DNA of 39,199 nucleotides, from contig CAMGDG010000006.1 in NCBI GenBank assembly GCA_946041635.1, positions 1 to 39,199 on the forward strand, read 5' to 3'. The position numbers and the translations under genes were made by a program. Shown here piece after piece: positions 31,575-39,199 of the stretch. Origin of the DNA: an uncultured Clostridia bacterium (GTDB taxonomy: Bacteria > Bacillota > Clostridia > Oscillospirales > Acutalibacteraceae). The notes under the pieces are model-generated. The model worked only from the letters and a program-made list of their open reading frames with translations. It had not been told where the DNA came from and did no database searches. Position 1 is the stretch's first letter, and each line of letters begins with the position of its first letter.

Positions 31575-32918
31575 ATGGTTAAGGATATGACAAAAGGCAA
31601 TCCGGGAAAGGTATTAACAGCCTTTACGGTTCCTATTTTAATAAGCGTTGCATTTCAGCAACTCTACAATATAGCCGACAGTATAATCGCAGGCAAGCTT
31701 TTGGGCGGAGGCGCACTGGCGGCTGTGGGTATTTCATATACAGTTACAATGATTTATATGGCTGTTGCCAACGGCTCAAATATCGGCTGCTGTGTTGTGA
31801 TTTCGCAGTTTTTCGGCAGTAAAAACTACCGAAAAATGAAAACCTGCATTTACACATCGCTTATTTCTTCGGCGGCAATAAGTATTATCCTCAGTGTCGG
31901 AGGTTTGCTTCTGTCCCCCGCTCTTTTAAAGGCTTTAAACACTCCGGAAAGCCTTTTTACAGACTCCGGAATTTATCTCAACATATACACAGGCGGTCTT
32001 ATTTTCCTGTTTTTATATAACATATGCAACGGTGTTTTTACTGCGTTGGGGGACTCCAAAACTCCCCTGTATTTTCTTATTTTTTCATCGGTTTTTAATG
32101 TGCTTCTTGATTATGTGCTTGTAAGATTCACTTCCTTGGGTGTTGCAGGCGTTGCGTGGGCAACCTTTATTGCACAGGGCATAGCCTCAATTCTATCCTT
32201 TGGATTTTTAATGCTGAAAATCAGCAAAATCGAATGTGAAAAGCCGTCTTTGTTTTCCTTTGAAATGCTTAAAAAAATACTGTTCGTGGCAATTCCCAGT
32301 ATTTTACAGCAGAGCTTTGTATCGGTTGGTAACATTTTTATTCAGGGACTTGTTAATAAATTCGGCGATGTAGTTGTAGCAGGTTTCTCGGCGGCGGGCA
32401 AGCTGAACACGTTTACTATAACAACGCTGTGCGCTTTGGGGAACAGTATGTCAAGCTACACAGCACAGAATGTAGGTGCAGGAAAAATCGAGCGCATAGG
32501 AAAAGGCGTTAAATACTCATACATTATGTCCTTTATTATTACCGTGCCGCTGTTTGTTTTATTCTTTTTCTGCCCGCAATATATGATGAGGATTTTCGTA
32601 AACAGTTCCAATACCGATATAATAGAATCGGGAACAGCATTTTTAAAAATCGTATCTCCCTTTTATCTTTTCATATCGATGAAGCTTATTGTTGACGGTG
32701 TGCTCAGAGGCAGCGGTGCTATGAAAATGTTTATGATTTCCACTTTTTCCGACCTGCTTTTGAGGGTTGCGCTTTCATTTGCGCTGGTGCCCTACTTAAA
32801 CGAAAAAGGCATATGGTACTCCTGGCCCGTCGGTTGGCTTTTAGCTACCGCAATTTCCTGCTTCTTTTATTTTTCAGGCATCTGGAAGAAAAATATAAAT
32901 AATTTGACTCAAAAATAA
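31575..32918 (+). CDS. MATE-family efflux transporter
   Basis: 447-residue cation-coupled drug/metabolite antiporter with twelve predicted helices. The opening MTKGNPGKVLTAFTVPILISVAFQQLYNIADSIIAGKLLGGGALAAVGISYT is characteristic of the Firmicute MATE group, with a second repeat beginning near IPSILQQSFVSVGNIFIQGLVNKFG. GGTGAT lies upstream of the ATG. TATACT at 31553-31558 may be its -10, without a good -35. No regulator is adjacent and substrate is unknown. Confidence 0.94.
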   Translation: MVKDMTKGNPGKVLTAFTVPILISVAFQQLYNIADSIIAGKLLGGGALAAVGISYTVTMIYMAVANGSNIGCCVVISQFFGSKNYRKMKTCIYTSLISSAAISIILSVGGLLLSPALLKALNTPESLFTDSGIYLNIYTGGLIFLFLYNICNGVFTALGDSKTPLYFLIFSSVFNVLLDYVLVRFTSLGVAGVAWATFIAQGIASILSFGFLMLKISKIECEKPSLFSFEMLKKILFVAIPSILQQSFVSVGNIFIQGLVNKFGDVVVAGFSAAGKLNTFTITTLCALGNSMSSYTAQNVGAGKIERIGKGVKYSYIMSFIITVPLFVLFFFCPQYMMRIFVNSSNTDIIESGTAFLKIVSPFYLFISMKLIVDGVLRGSGAMKMFMISTFSDLLLRVALSFALVPYLNEKGIWYSWPVGWLLATAISCFFYFSGIWKKNINNLTQK

Positions 32919-32926
32919 AATATATC

Positions 32927-32955
32927 TTTAATTTTTATGATATTTGATGTATAAT
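32927..32955 (+). promoter_or_regulatory. Putative promoter of the ktr-ABC-F genes
   Basis: TTTAAT (32927-32932), 17 bases, TATAAT (32950-32955) with TG immediately before it (extended -10). No ydaO-type (c-di-AMP) riboswitch fits in the roughly 25-base leader. Confidence 0.6.
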
Positions 32956-32985
32956 GTTTAAAATTTGTTTTTCAGGTGTACTTTA

Positions 32986-34338
32986 ATGAAGGATAAGAAG
33001 TTTAAGTCAAAATTCAGTCCCACAAAAATAATTGCACTGGGGTATTTGTGTATAATTGCAATAGGCACTCTGCTTTTAACCATGCCCTTTTCTTCAAGAA
33101 GCGGAGAAATTACACCGTTTATTGATTCCCTGTTTACTGCTACAAGTGCAACTTGTGTTACCGGATTGGTTGTTTATGACACATACACCCATTGGTCAAT
33201 ATTCGGTCAGCTTGTGATTTTAACTATGATTCAACTGGGCGGAATTGGATTTATGACGCTTTCCGTACTTGCTTTATCGGTGACAAAGCGTAAAATAGGC
33301 TTGCGGCAGCGCTCGATTATGCAAGAATCGGTATCGGCTAATCAGGTTGGCGGCATTGTCAGAATGACAAGATTCATTTTTGTCACTACCGTTATTTTTG
33401 AAGTATTCGGAGCAATTTTGCTTTCCACGCAGTTTTGCAAAGAATTCGGCATAATTAAAGGACTGTATTTTTCGGTTTTCCACTCCGTTTCGGCATTTTG
33501 TAATGCAGGATTTGACCTTATGGGCGGATATTCGGGTGAGTTTTCATCGCTTACGGGTTTTGCCGATAATTATGTAGTGAGCTACTCGATTTGCTTTTTA
33601 ATAATCGTAGGCGGTTTAGGCTTTTTTGTGTTGGCGGATTTATATAAGCATAAATTTAAAATTCGCAGATATGCACTCACTACAAAAATCGTTTTAACAT
33701 CAACTGCATTTTTACTGATTCTTGGTACTGTTGTCATTGCTGTGGCAGAAGCAGACAACAAAAATTTTGAAAATCTGCCGTTGATGCAAAGAATAACAGC
33801 GGCATTTTTTCAATCCACCACCACCCGTACGGCAGGATTTAACACGGTCGATTTGAATTTGCTTACTGATGCGTCAATTCTAATCATGATTCCCCTTATG
33901 CTTATCGGCGGTTCGCCCGGTTCTACGGCGGGCGGACTTAAAACCACTACAATTACCTTAATGCTTTCAAGCATTATTTCAACATTTAAAAGAAAAAAGG
34001 CTGTTGAATGTTACAAGCGCCGCATTTCCAACGACCTTCTTTTACATTTAACCGCTCTTGTTGCGTTGTTTACCGTTTTGCTTATATCATCAAGTATCCT
34101 TATATCAATCGTTGATGATACGCCGATTAAAAGTGTTTTATTTGAGACTGCGTCGGCACTGGGTACAGTAGGCTTATCACTCGGTATAACTCCGTCGCTC
34201 AGCAGCTTTTCCCACATTATTCTTGCCCTGTTGATGTATCTGGGCAGAGTTGGTTGCTTTACTGTTTTATTCGCAATAAAAGACAATGTTAAGGGATATG
34301 TTTCAAAATATCCCGTTGAAAATGTAACAATCGGATGA
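32986..34338 (+). CDS. ktrB: Potassium uptake channel subunit KtrB/TrkH
   Basis: 450-residue membrane subunit of K+ (or Na+-coupled K+) uptake. Four channel repeats each with a filter glycine: SATCVTGLVV (54-63, Gly60), SVSAFCNAGFDLM, TTTRTAGFNTVD and TASALGTVGLSLG. Length and the short N-terminus favour the Ktr rather than the Trk type. The ATG at 32986 has CAGGTG upstream; an in-frame start at 32965 has none. The regulatory subunit gene follows 9 bases later. Confidence 0.95.
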   Translation: MKDKKFKSKFSPTKIIALGYLCIIAIGTLLLTMPFSSRSGEITPFIDSLFTATSATCVTGLVVYDTYTHWSIFGQLVILTMIQLGGIGFMTLSVLALSVTKRKIGLRQRSIMQESVSANQVGGIVRMTRFIFVTTVIFEVFGAILLSTQFCKEFGIIKGLYFSVFHSVSAFCNAGFDLMGGYSGEFSSLTGFADNYVVSYSICFLIIVGGLGFFVLADLYKHKFKIRRYALTTKIVLTSTAFLLILGTVVIAVAEADNKNFENLPLMQRITAAFFQSTTTRTAGFNTVDLNLLTDASILIMIPLMLIGGSPGSTAGGLKTTTITLMLSSIISTFKRKKAVECYKRRISNDLLLHLTALVALFTVLLISSSILISIVDDTPIKSVLFETASALGTVGLSLGITPSLSSFSHIILALLMYLGRVGCFTVLFAIKDNVKGYVSKYPVENVTIG

Positions 34339-34347
34339 GGTGTTAGT

Positions 34348-34995
34348 ATGAAATCTGTACTTATAGTAGGCTTAGGCCGTTTCGGTCGCCATATCGCAAA
34401 AGAATTTTACGAGAGAGATGTTGACTGTTTCGGAATTGATAGCAAAGAAGATCTTGTGGATATGGCAATGCCGTATCTTACAAATGCACAAATAGGAGAT
34501 GCAACAGACGAACAGTTTATGTCCTCTGTGGGTGTTGACAATTTTGACTGCTGTATTGTAACTACAGGAGATAATTTTCAAAGCTCCCTTGTTATTACAA
34601 ACCTCTTAAAAGAGTTGGGCGCATCTAATGTTATTTCAAAGGCAGGCAATGATGTTCACGCTAAATTTTTGCTTAAAAACGGCGCCGATGAGGTTATCTT
34701 TACAGAAAAAGAAACAGCGGAGCGTCTTGCTACAAGGCTCAGTTACGATAACATATTCGACTGCATTGAGCTTACTGATAAATATTCAATATTTGAGATT
34801 GCCGTTCCGAAAAGTTGGGCGGGAAAAAGCATTATTGAGCTTGATGTACGCTCAAAGTATAATGTTAATATTCTTGCAACCCTTAACGAAGGAATTTTGT
34901 CCCCTATGCCCTCACCCAGCCACATTTTCACGCCTTATGAGAGACTTATGGTGCTGGGAGAAATAAAAGATATTAAAAAGGTAACAAAACTGTAA
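34348..34995 (+). CDS. ktrA: Potassium uptake regulatory subunit KtrA (RCK)
   Basis: 215-residue cytosolic gating ring protein. RCK_N nucleotide fold: GLGRFG (8-13) with Asp31 at the end of strand 2, an NAD/ATP-binding pattern. The C-terminal RCK_C domain (about 135-215, ending in FTPYERLMVLGEIKDIKKV) often binds c-di-AMP in Firmicutes. GAGGTG precedes the ATG. Forms the uptake system with KtrB. Its stop overlaps the ABC-F start by one base. Confidence 0.95.
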   Translation: MKSVLIVGLGRFGRHIAKEFYERDVDCFGIDSKEDLVDMAMPYLTNAQIGDATDEQFMSSVGVDNFDCCIVTTGDNFQSSLVITNLLKELGASNVISKAGNDVHAKFLLKNGADEVIFTEKETAERLATRLSYDNIFDCIELTDKYSIFEIAVPKSWAGKSIIELDVRSKYNVNILATLNEGILSPMPSPSHIFTPYERLMVLGEIKDIKKVTKL

Positions 34996-36887
34996 TGCTT
35001 GTTTCTTTAAACAATATTTGTAAAAGCTTTCTTGATAAAAAGGTACTCAACAATATTACTCTATCCGTAAACGATAAAGACAGAATCGGACTTTTGGGAA
35101 TAAACGGTGTTGGTAAAACCACTCTGCTCAACATAATCTCCGGCAAATTGGATTATGATGAGGGCACCGTTTCCCGAAAGCCCGATTTACGCATTGGGTA
35201 TTTAAAGCAAAATGAGGCGCTGAACACCTCAAACACATTGCAGGAGGAAATAAACGATTCCTTAAAAGAAGTTTTTGAAACAAGAAAAATCCTTGAAGAC
35301 ATTTCGGCAAAGATGGCGGTTGCAACAGGTGAACAGCTTGCAGAGCTTTCCCGTCTTTACGATAAATACACGAATATTTACAACGCCGCAGACGGATATA
35401 ATGCGGAAGTGAGAATAAAAACCGTATTAAACGGTATGGGATTTGCAGAATTCGACCTGAACAGCCGTGTATCTGTTCTTTCTGGCGGAGAAAAAACGAG
35501 GTTTGCCCTTGCAAAAATTCTTGTTGAAAACCCCAATCTGCTCATTCTTGACGAGCCTACAAACCATCTTGATTTTTCTATGCTTAACTGGCTTGAACAA
35601 TATCTTTCCGAATACAAGGGTGCGGTTATTACAGTTTCTCATGACCGCTATTTTCTCAATGCCGTTGCCTCGGATATTTGCGAAATAGAAAACGGCGAGC
35701 TTGTTCGCTACAAAGGCGGCTATTCTTCATTTTTAACGCAAAAGGAAGAAAGAATAAAGGTTCTCACAAAGGAATATGAAAAACAACAGCGTGAGATAGC
35801 GCAGCTTCGTGATTATGTGCAGAAAAACTTGGCAAAATCCAGCAGTATAAACAGCGTAGGTTCCCGTGTTAAGGCTCTTGAAAAAACGGAGCTTGCGGCA
35901 AAGCCCAATCCAACGGTCAAAGAGCTTTATATTTCTTTCCCATTTGATATTGAACCGCACAAGACTATTCTTGAATGTAAAGGTCTTAAACTCAGCGTGG
36001 GCACGGGTATCAACAAACGAACTCTTTTTGAAAATCTGGATTTAACGGTTTCCAGAGGCGAAAAAATCGCCATTGTGGGTAAAAACGGCGTGGGAAAATC
36101 CTCGTTTTTAAAGGCCATTTTGAAAAAGACGCCCTATGAGGGCGTTGTTAAGTGGGGCGGCAATGTTAAAATATCGTATTTTGACCAAGAGCTTACCTCT
36201 CTTGACCTTAATATGACTGTGCTTGAAGCGGTACACCGCAAATTTCCCACAAAAACCGAATATGAAATTCGCAGTATGCTTGCCCGCTTTCTTATTGAGG
36301 GTGAAGATGTTTTTAAACGCATAAAAGAAATGAGCGGTGCTAACCGTGCTAAAACGGCGCTCTGTATTATTGCGTTTGAGCGTTCAAATGTGCTTGTACT
36401 CGACGAACCTACAAATCACCTTGACTACAAGGCAAAAGAGGCTTTGGAAAAGGCGCTGAGAGAATATGAGGGAACTGTTATTGCCGTATCTCACGACAGA
36501 TACCTTTTAAATTCGGTACCCGATAAAATCGTGGAAATGACGCCCGAAGAGGTTGTTATTTATAACGGCAACTACGATTATTACAAGGAGCATTTAAAGC
36601 AAACAGATACGGCGAAAGCGTATAATAATGCAGAAAAAAGCGAAAATGCCGCCGCTTACGATGAATCGAGAAAAAATAAGGCTCTTGACAGAAAACGGCG
36701 TGCAAAGCTTTTAAATACAGAAAAAGAAATAAACGCTCTGCAAAGCGAAATTAACGAGTTAAAAATGCTCTGTGAAGACCCCGAGGTTTCAAGCGACTAT
36801 CAACGGTTATCCGACCTTTTGACTGAAATCGGCGAGAAAGAAGCGTCCCTTGAAGACCTTGAAAACTTATGGCTTGAACTTGCTTAA
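34995..36887 (+). CDS. ABC-F family ATPase with non-canonical second signature motif
   Basis: 630-residue soluble twin ABC protein; ABC-F members act on the ribosome (translation factors or antibiotic resistance) rather than in transport. ABC1: Walker A GINGVGKTT (35-43), LSGGEKTR (162-169), ILDEPTNHLD. A basic linker of about 75 residues (245-320) joins to ABC2: Walker A GKNGVGKSS (362-370), then MSGANRAK (446-453) where LSGGE is expected, and VLDEPTNHLD. A charged coiled coil fills 565-630, as in Uup and YdiF relatives. Start TAATG overlaps ktrA. A small hairpin (CCACG/CGTGG, 36895-36910) lies in the convergent gap before dinB. Confidence 0.92.
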   Translation: MLVSLNNICKSFLDKKVLNNITLSVNDKDRIGLLGINGVGKTTLLNIISGKLDYDEGTVSRKPDLRIGYLKQNEALNTSNTLQEEINDSLKEVFETRKILEDISAKMAVATGEQLAELSRLYDKYTNIYNAADGYNAEVRIKTVLNGMGFAEFDLNSRVSVLSGGEKTRFALAKILVENPNLLILDEPTNHLDFSMLNWLEQYLSEYKGAVITVSHDRYFLNAVASDICEIENGELVRYKGGYSSFLTQKEERIKVLTKEYEKQQREIAQLRDYVQKNLAKSSSINSVGSRVKALEKTELAAKPNPTVKELYISFPFDIEPHKTILECKGLKLSVGTGINKRTLFENLDLTVSRGEKIAIVGKNGVGKSSFLKAILKKTPYEGVVKWGGNVKISYFDQELTSLDLNMTVLEAVHRKFPTKTEYEIRSMLARFLIEGEDVFKRIKEMSGANRAKTALCIIAFERSNVLVLDEPTNHLDYKAKEALEKALREYEGTVIAVSHDRYLLNSVPDKIVEMTPEEVVIYNGNYDYYKEHLKQTDTAKAYNNAEKSENAAAYDESRKNKALDRKRRAKLLNTEKEINALQSEINELKMLCEDPEVSSDYQRLSDLLTEIGEKEASLEDLENLWLELA

Positions 36888-36928
36888 ATCCGAACCACGG
36901 TTTCTCGTGGCAGATTATTACCGTTACC

Positions 36929-38164
36929 TTAAAACGATGCCGGCGGCAAAGAGGAATGTTCCGATTTACCCGTCGGCATTTTTGTGCCGAAAAGCCGACA
37001 ACCGCAGAAAACCGTATCATTTCCGTATTTATTGCGAATCTGCGTTAATGTATCGTCAATCGCACCTATTTTATCGTGCTCTTCTATGTCATAATCAACC
37101 GTCAACTGCTGAAAGCTTGTGTCTGAAATAAGGTTATACGCCCTGACCGTTATTGAACGCACATTGTTTTTCCATCGGTGATTTTTTGACAAAACACAGC
37201 AAGCTTCAATAAAGAGCTCCTTGGCGTTATGAGTCGGGAAATCCAGATTTGACGAATATTGCTGAACGGTCAGGCTCTCGTTCTTTACCGCAACCTGCAC
37301 TCCTGTTGCCAACAGGTGCTCCTGCCTCAAACTTTTGGATACCTTGACGCACAGCTCTGAAATCACCCTTTCCGCTTCCGCAACGGACACAAGGCTTTCA
37401 ACACAGGTTATTCCCCTGCTGACACTTTTAAGCGTTGGCTGTATATTCATATGAGACACGGGAGATGTATCTGCTCCGTTGGCATAAAGCCAAAGGTCAA
37501 AACCGTTTTTACCAAGTATTTTACGCATAAAGGAAGGGCTTGCATTTGCTATATCCCCTATGGTTTCCACGCCGTATTTCTGCAAGGTTTTAAAGGTTTT
37601 TCTTCCTACAAACAAGAGCGCGTCGGCGGGAAGACGCCATATCTTTTCTTTGAAATCCTTGCGGGAAATCACAGTTGTGGCGTCGGGCTTTTTCATATCG
37701 CTGCCAAGCTTTGCAAACACCTTGTTAAAAGATACGCCTACGGAAATCGTAAGCCCAGTTTCTTTTTGTACTGTTTTTCTTAATTCATCCGCAATATGTT
37801 CGCCGTTGCCGAAAAGCATTTCGCTGCCGCTTACATCCAGCCAGCACTCGTCCATTCCAAAAGGCTCAATTAAATCTGTATATCTTTTATATATATCTTT
37901 AACCTGCTCCGAATAATTGTAATACGATTCAAAATCGGGGTGCACTATTATAACATCTTTACACTTTCTTTTCGCCTCAATAACCGTATCCCCTGTTTTT
38001 ATACCGCACTCCTTTGCAGGCTGTGATTTTGCCAGCACTATGCCGTGACGGTCGTCTTCATTTCCGCAAACCGCCACAGGTCTGCCGAAAAGCTTGGGAT
38101 TTTTTGCACATTCAACAGACGCATAAAAATTGTTTAAATCACAGTGAAGTATAGTTCTGTCCAT
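36929..38164 (-). CDS. dinB: Y-family DNA polymerase IV (DinB)
   Basis: Error-prone translesion polymerase, 411 residues. Palm/finger motifs: ILHCDLNNFYASVE (5-18, metal Asp9) and PFGMDECWLDVSG (catalytic Asp-Glu; canonical SIDE is GMDE here), then SVGVSFNKVFAKLGSDMKKPDATTV and a little-finger domain near 240-365. The ATG at 38164 is chosen: the longer in-frame form from 38245 would run through the SOS box and promoter. GGGGCGA lies upstream. The operator at 38194-38207 implies LexA control. The last 25 residues (TKMPTGKSEHSSLPPASF) carry no recognisable domain. Confidence 0.95.
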   Translation of the reverse strand: MDRTILHCDLNNFYASVECAKNPKLFGRPVAVCGNEDDRHGIVLAKSQPAKECGIKTGDTVIEAKRKCKDVIIVHPDFESYYNYSEQVKDIYKRYTDLIEPFGMDECWLDVSGSEMLFGNGEHIADELRKTVQKETGLTISVGVSFNKVFAKLGSDMKKPDATTVISRKDFKEKIWRLPADALLFVGRKTFKTLQKYGVETIGDIANASPSFMRKILGKNGFDLWLYANGADTSPVSHMNIQPTLKSVSRGITCVESLVSVAEAERVISELCVKVSKSLRQEHLLATGVQVAVKNESLTVQQYSSNLDFPTHNAKELFIEACCVLSKNHRWKNNVRSITVRAYNLISDTSFQQLTVDYDIEEHDKIGAIDDTLTQIRNKYGNDTVFCGCRLFGTKMPTGKSEHSSLPPASF

Positions 38165-38186
38165 AATGTCGCCCCGTTTCGGTATT

Positions 38187-38215
38187 ATTATACCGAACAT
38201 TTGTTCTTTTGTCAA
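38187..38215 (-). promoter_or_regulatory. Consensus sigma-A promoter of dinB
   Basis: Minus strand TTGACA (38215-38210), 17-base spacer, TATAAT (38192-38187): a perfect match. The LexA box lies wholly inside the spacer. CGGTAT/ATACCG (38180-38195) forms a small palindrome over the -10. Confidence 0.9.
38194..38207. promoter_or_regulatory. LexA (SOS) operator of dinB
   Basis: CGAACATTTGTTCT matches the Gram-positive LexA/DinR box CGAAC-N4-GTTYG with one end difference. Location between -35 and -10 gives direct repression by LexA and release upon DNA damage. Confidence 0.88.
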
Positions 38216-38224
38216 CATGAAAAA

Positions 38225-38252
38225 AGCGGAAATGCGTTTTTGCATTCCCGCT
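38225..38252 (-). terminator. Terminator of the EEP-family gene
   Basis: Minus strand AGCGGGAATGC / GCATTTCCGCT (one mismatch), loop AAAAAC, followed by TTTTTT. It sits between the upstream gene's stop and the dinB -35 hexamer, insulating dinB. Confidence 0.85.
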
Positions 38253-38263
38253 GCATATGAAAT

Positions 38264-39156
38264 TTATGAGAGCAGAAGGCTTACAGAAAGCGGAAAATGG
38301 TCGCTGGGATAAACACCGTCATATGTATCTCTTACAACCTTATAGGAATTCACCGTAAATCCTGTTTTGGAAATTAAAACATAATCTATACAGTTTCGGT
38401 TAAGGGCTTTTCCCCAATTCTGATATGTACAGCTTGTCATTGTATTTTGTGTTTCATATTTCACATCAAGGAAGCTTTGAGTAGCACTTTTATATGTTTC
38501 TGAGCTTTCCTCCGCATTCAAGTCACCCATAAGGATTGCAGGCTTTTCGCCAAATTCGGAAATTTTGTCAAGTACAACTCCGATGCCGTTGATACGGGCT
38601 TCATCGCTCACATGGTCAAGGTGAGTATTAAACACAACGAATTCCTTTAATGTGGCTTTATCTCTCAAAATAGCATAACTGCAAATACGGTAGCAAGCGG
38701 CGCCCCAATCCTTGCTCATCTCGTCGGGAGTTTCGGAAAGCCAGAATGAACCCTTATCGGTAAGGTCATACAAATCGGTTCTGTAAAACACGGGACACCC
38801 CTCGGAATTAAATGTCTTATCACGGTAGGTTATGATTGAATCATAGCCTTTAAGCGTATCGCAAAGATAGCCGTACTGCCACTTGGTAGCCTCCTGAAAA
38901 CCGATAATGCCCGGTTGCTCCTTCTCAATATTTTTCATTATAAGGTCGGCACGGTAAAACCAGCTTTTTTTGCCCAAATCCTGAGGGTTAAGACAACGCA
39001 GATTGCAGCTCATTATCCTTACCTCGCCCGGAGCGGTGTTTTCATCAAGGACTATATCCGTTTTAAACTTTCGGTAATGCGGATAATACCAAAACACTGC
39101 GGCTCCGAATACAATAACCAAAACAAGAAGCACGGAAAATAATGATAATATAATTC
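38264..39156 (-). CDS. Membrane-anchored endonuclease/exonuclease/phosphatase-family protein, 5'-partial
   Basis: DNase I-like metal-dependent phosphodiesterase fold. Motifs in order: RIMSCNLRC (Asn), IGFQEATKWQYG (metal Glu), FVVFNTHLDHVSDEAR, LMGDLNAEESS (Asp/Asn) and PSDHFPLSV (catalytic Asp/His). A GTG at 39133 gives 289 residues, but the frame stays open upstream to the last genomic base (39156), adding hydrophobic residues IILSLFSV that join LLVLVIVFGAAVFWYY into one membrane helix. So the true start lies off the contig. The domain would be outside the cell. Nuclease, phospholipase or sugar-phosphatase activity cannot be told apart. The adapter after 39156 must not be translated. Confidence 0.88.
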
Positions 39157-39199
39157 CTGTCTCTTATACACATCTGACGCTGCCGACGAAGGCTTAGGT
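39157..39199. other. Illumina Nextera adapter and i5 index (artificial sequence)
   Basis: 39157-39175 is the transposase mosaic-end sequence CTGTCTCTTATACACATCT, and 39176-39189 (GACGCTGCCGACGA) completes the reverse complement of the Nextera read-1 adapter. 39190-39197 reads AGGCTTAG, the reverse complement of the Nextera i5 index CTAAGCCT (S508/N508 as I remember it), followed by GT, the start of the P5 primer region. This is library construct, not genome. Confidence 0.97.

Noticed and set aside
32956-32985. c-di-AMP (ydaO-type) riboswitch before ktrB
   Set aside because: The leader after the predicted promoter is about 25 bases and has no fitting structure.
38180-38195. CGGTAT/ATACCG palindrome over the dinB -10 as a second operator
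   Set aside because: Its core is just the TATAAT region, the arms are six bases, and no known regulator fits; probably coincidental.

Overview
The window is a single contig from an endospore-forming, low-to-moderate GC Firmicute. It most resembles an anaerobic gut Clostridia member of the Oscillospiraceae/Ruminococcaceae type. The reasons are the cotJABC spore-coat operon, a Bacillus-type LexA (SOS) box, textbook sigma-A promoters, AGGAGG-type ribosome binding sites, lipobox lipoproteins and ABC sugar and nucleoside importers. Species cannot be set from the sequence alone. Both ends are contig edges. The left end cuts off the 3' part of tpiA. The right end (39157-39199) is not genome at all: it is Illumina Nextera adapter plus an i5 index, so real sequence stops at 39156 and the last gene is 5'-truncated.

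Layout. 1-1.8 kb: glycolysis (pgk-tpiA, minus). 1.85-4.6 kb: a GH2 glycosidase translationally coupled to a WYL regulator (minus). 4.7-5.7 kb: tRNA-Leu(UAG), then a small VOC-fold gene framed by two copies of an unusual modular palindromic repeat and by an exact 19-bp direct repeat. 5.7-8.4 kb: a three-gene surface-glycosylation operon of Gtr type (large membrane protein, GT2 transferase, GtrA flippase) behind a perfect consensus promoter. 8.5-9.1 kb: tRNA-Ser(GGA) and a GC-rich inverted repeat. 9.1-10.2 kb: cotJABC (minus). 10.3-14.4 kb: a plus-strand (deoxy)nucleoside catabolism operon (membrane-anchored CHCC protein, deoC, deoB, cdd, pyrimidine nucleoside phosphorylase). 14.5-16 kb: birA-bioY (minus). 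16.1-24.2 kb: a maltodextrin/glycogen operon (binding protein, two permeases, ATPase, malQ, glgP; minus). 24.3-31.5 kb: xpt, a BMP-type nucleoside ABC importer and an FAD-dependent protein (plus). 31.6-36.9 kb: MATE transporter, KtrB/KtrA potassium uptake, ABC-F ATPase (plus). 36.9-38.2 kb: dinB under an SOS promoter (minus). 38.3-39.16 kb: membrane-anchored endonuclease/exonuclease/phosphatase-family protein (minus, partial).

How it fits together. Two modules touch nucleosides. The importer next to xpt would bring in nucleosides. The deo operon would convert pyrimidine deoxynucleosides to base plus deoxyribose-1-phosphate, then deoxyribose-5-phosphate, then acetaldehyde plus glyceraldehyde-3-phosphate, which feeds the glycolytic enzymes at the left edge. 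The maltodextrin operon couples import to disproportionation (MalQ) and phosphorolysis (GlgP). The only intercistronic gaps in the two transport operons that carry strong stem-loops are those directly downstream of the binding-protein genes, as expected for differential expression of the binding protein.

I found no phage, IS element, CRISPR array, toxin-antitoxin pair or clear defence island. The least explained sequences are the modular palindromic repeats around the VOC gene, the GC-rich inverted repeat after tRNA-Ser, the CHCC membrane protein at the head of the deo operon, and the ABC-F protein with a non-canonical second signature motif.
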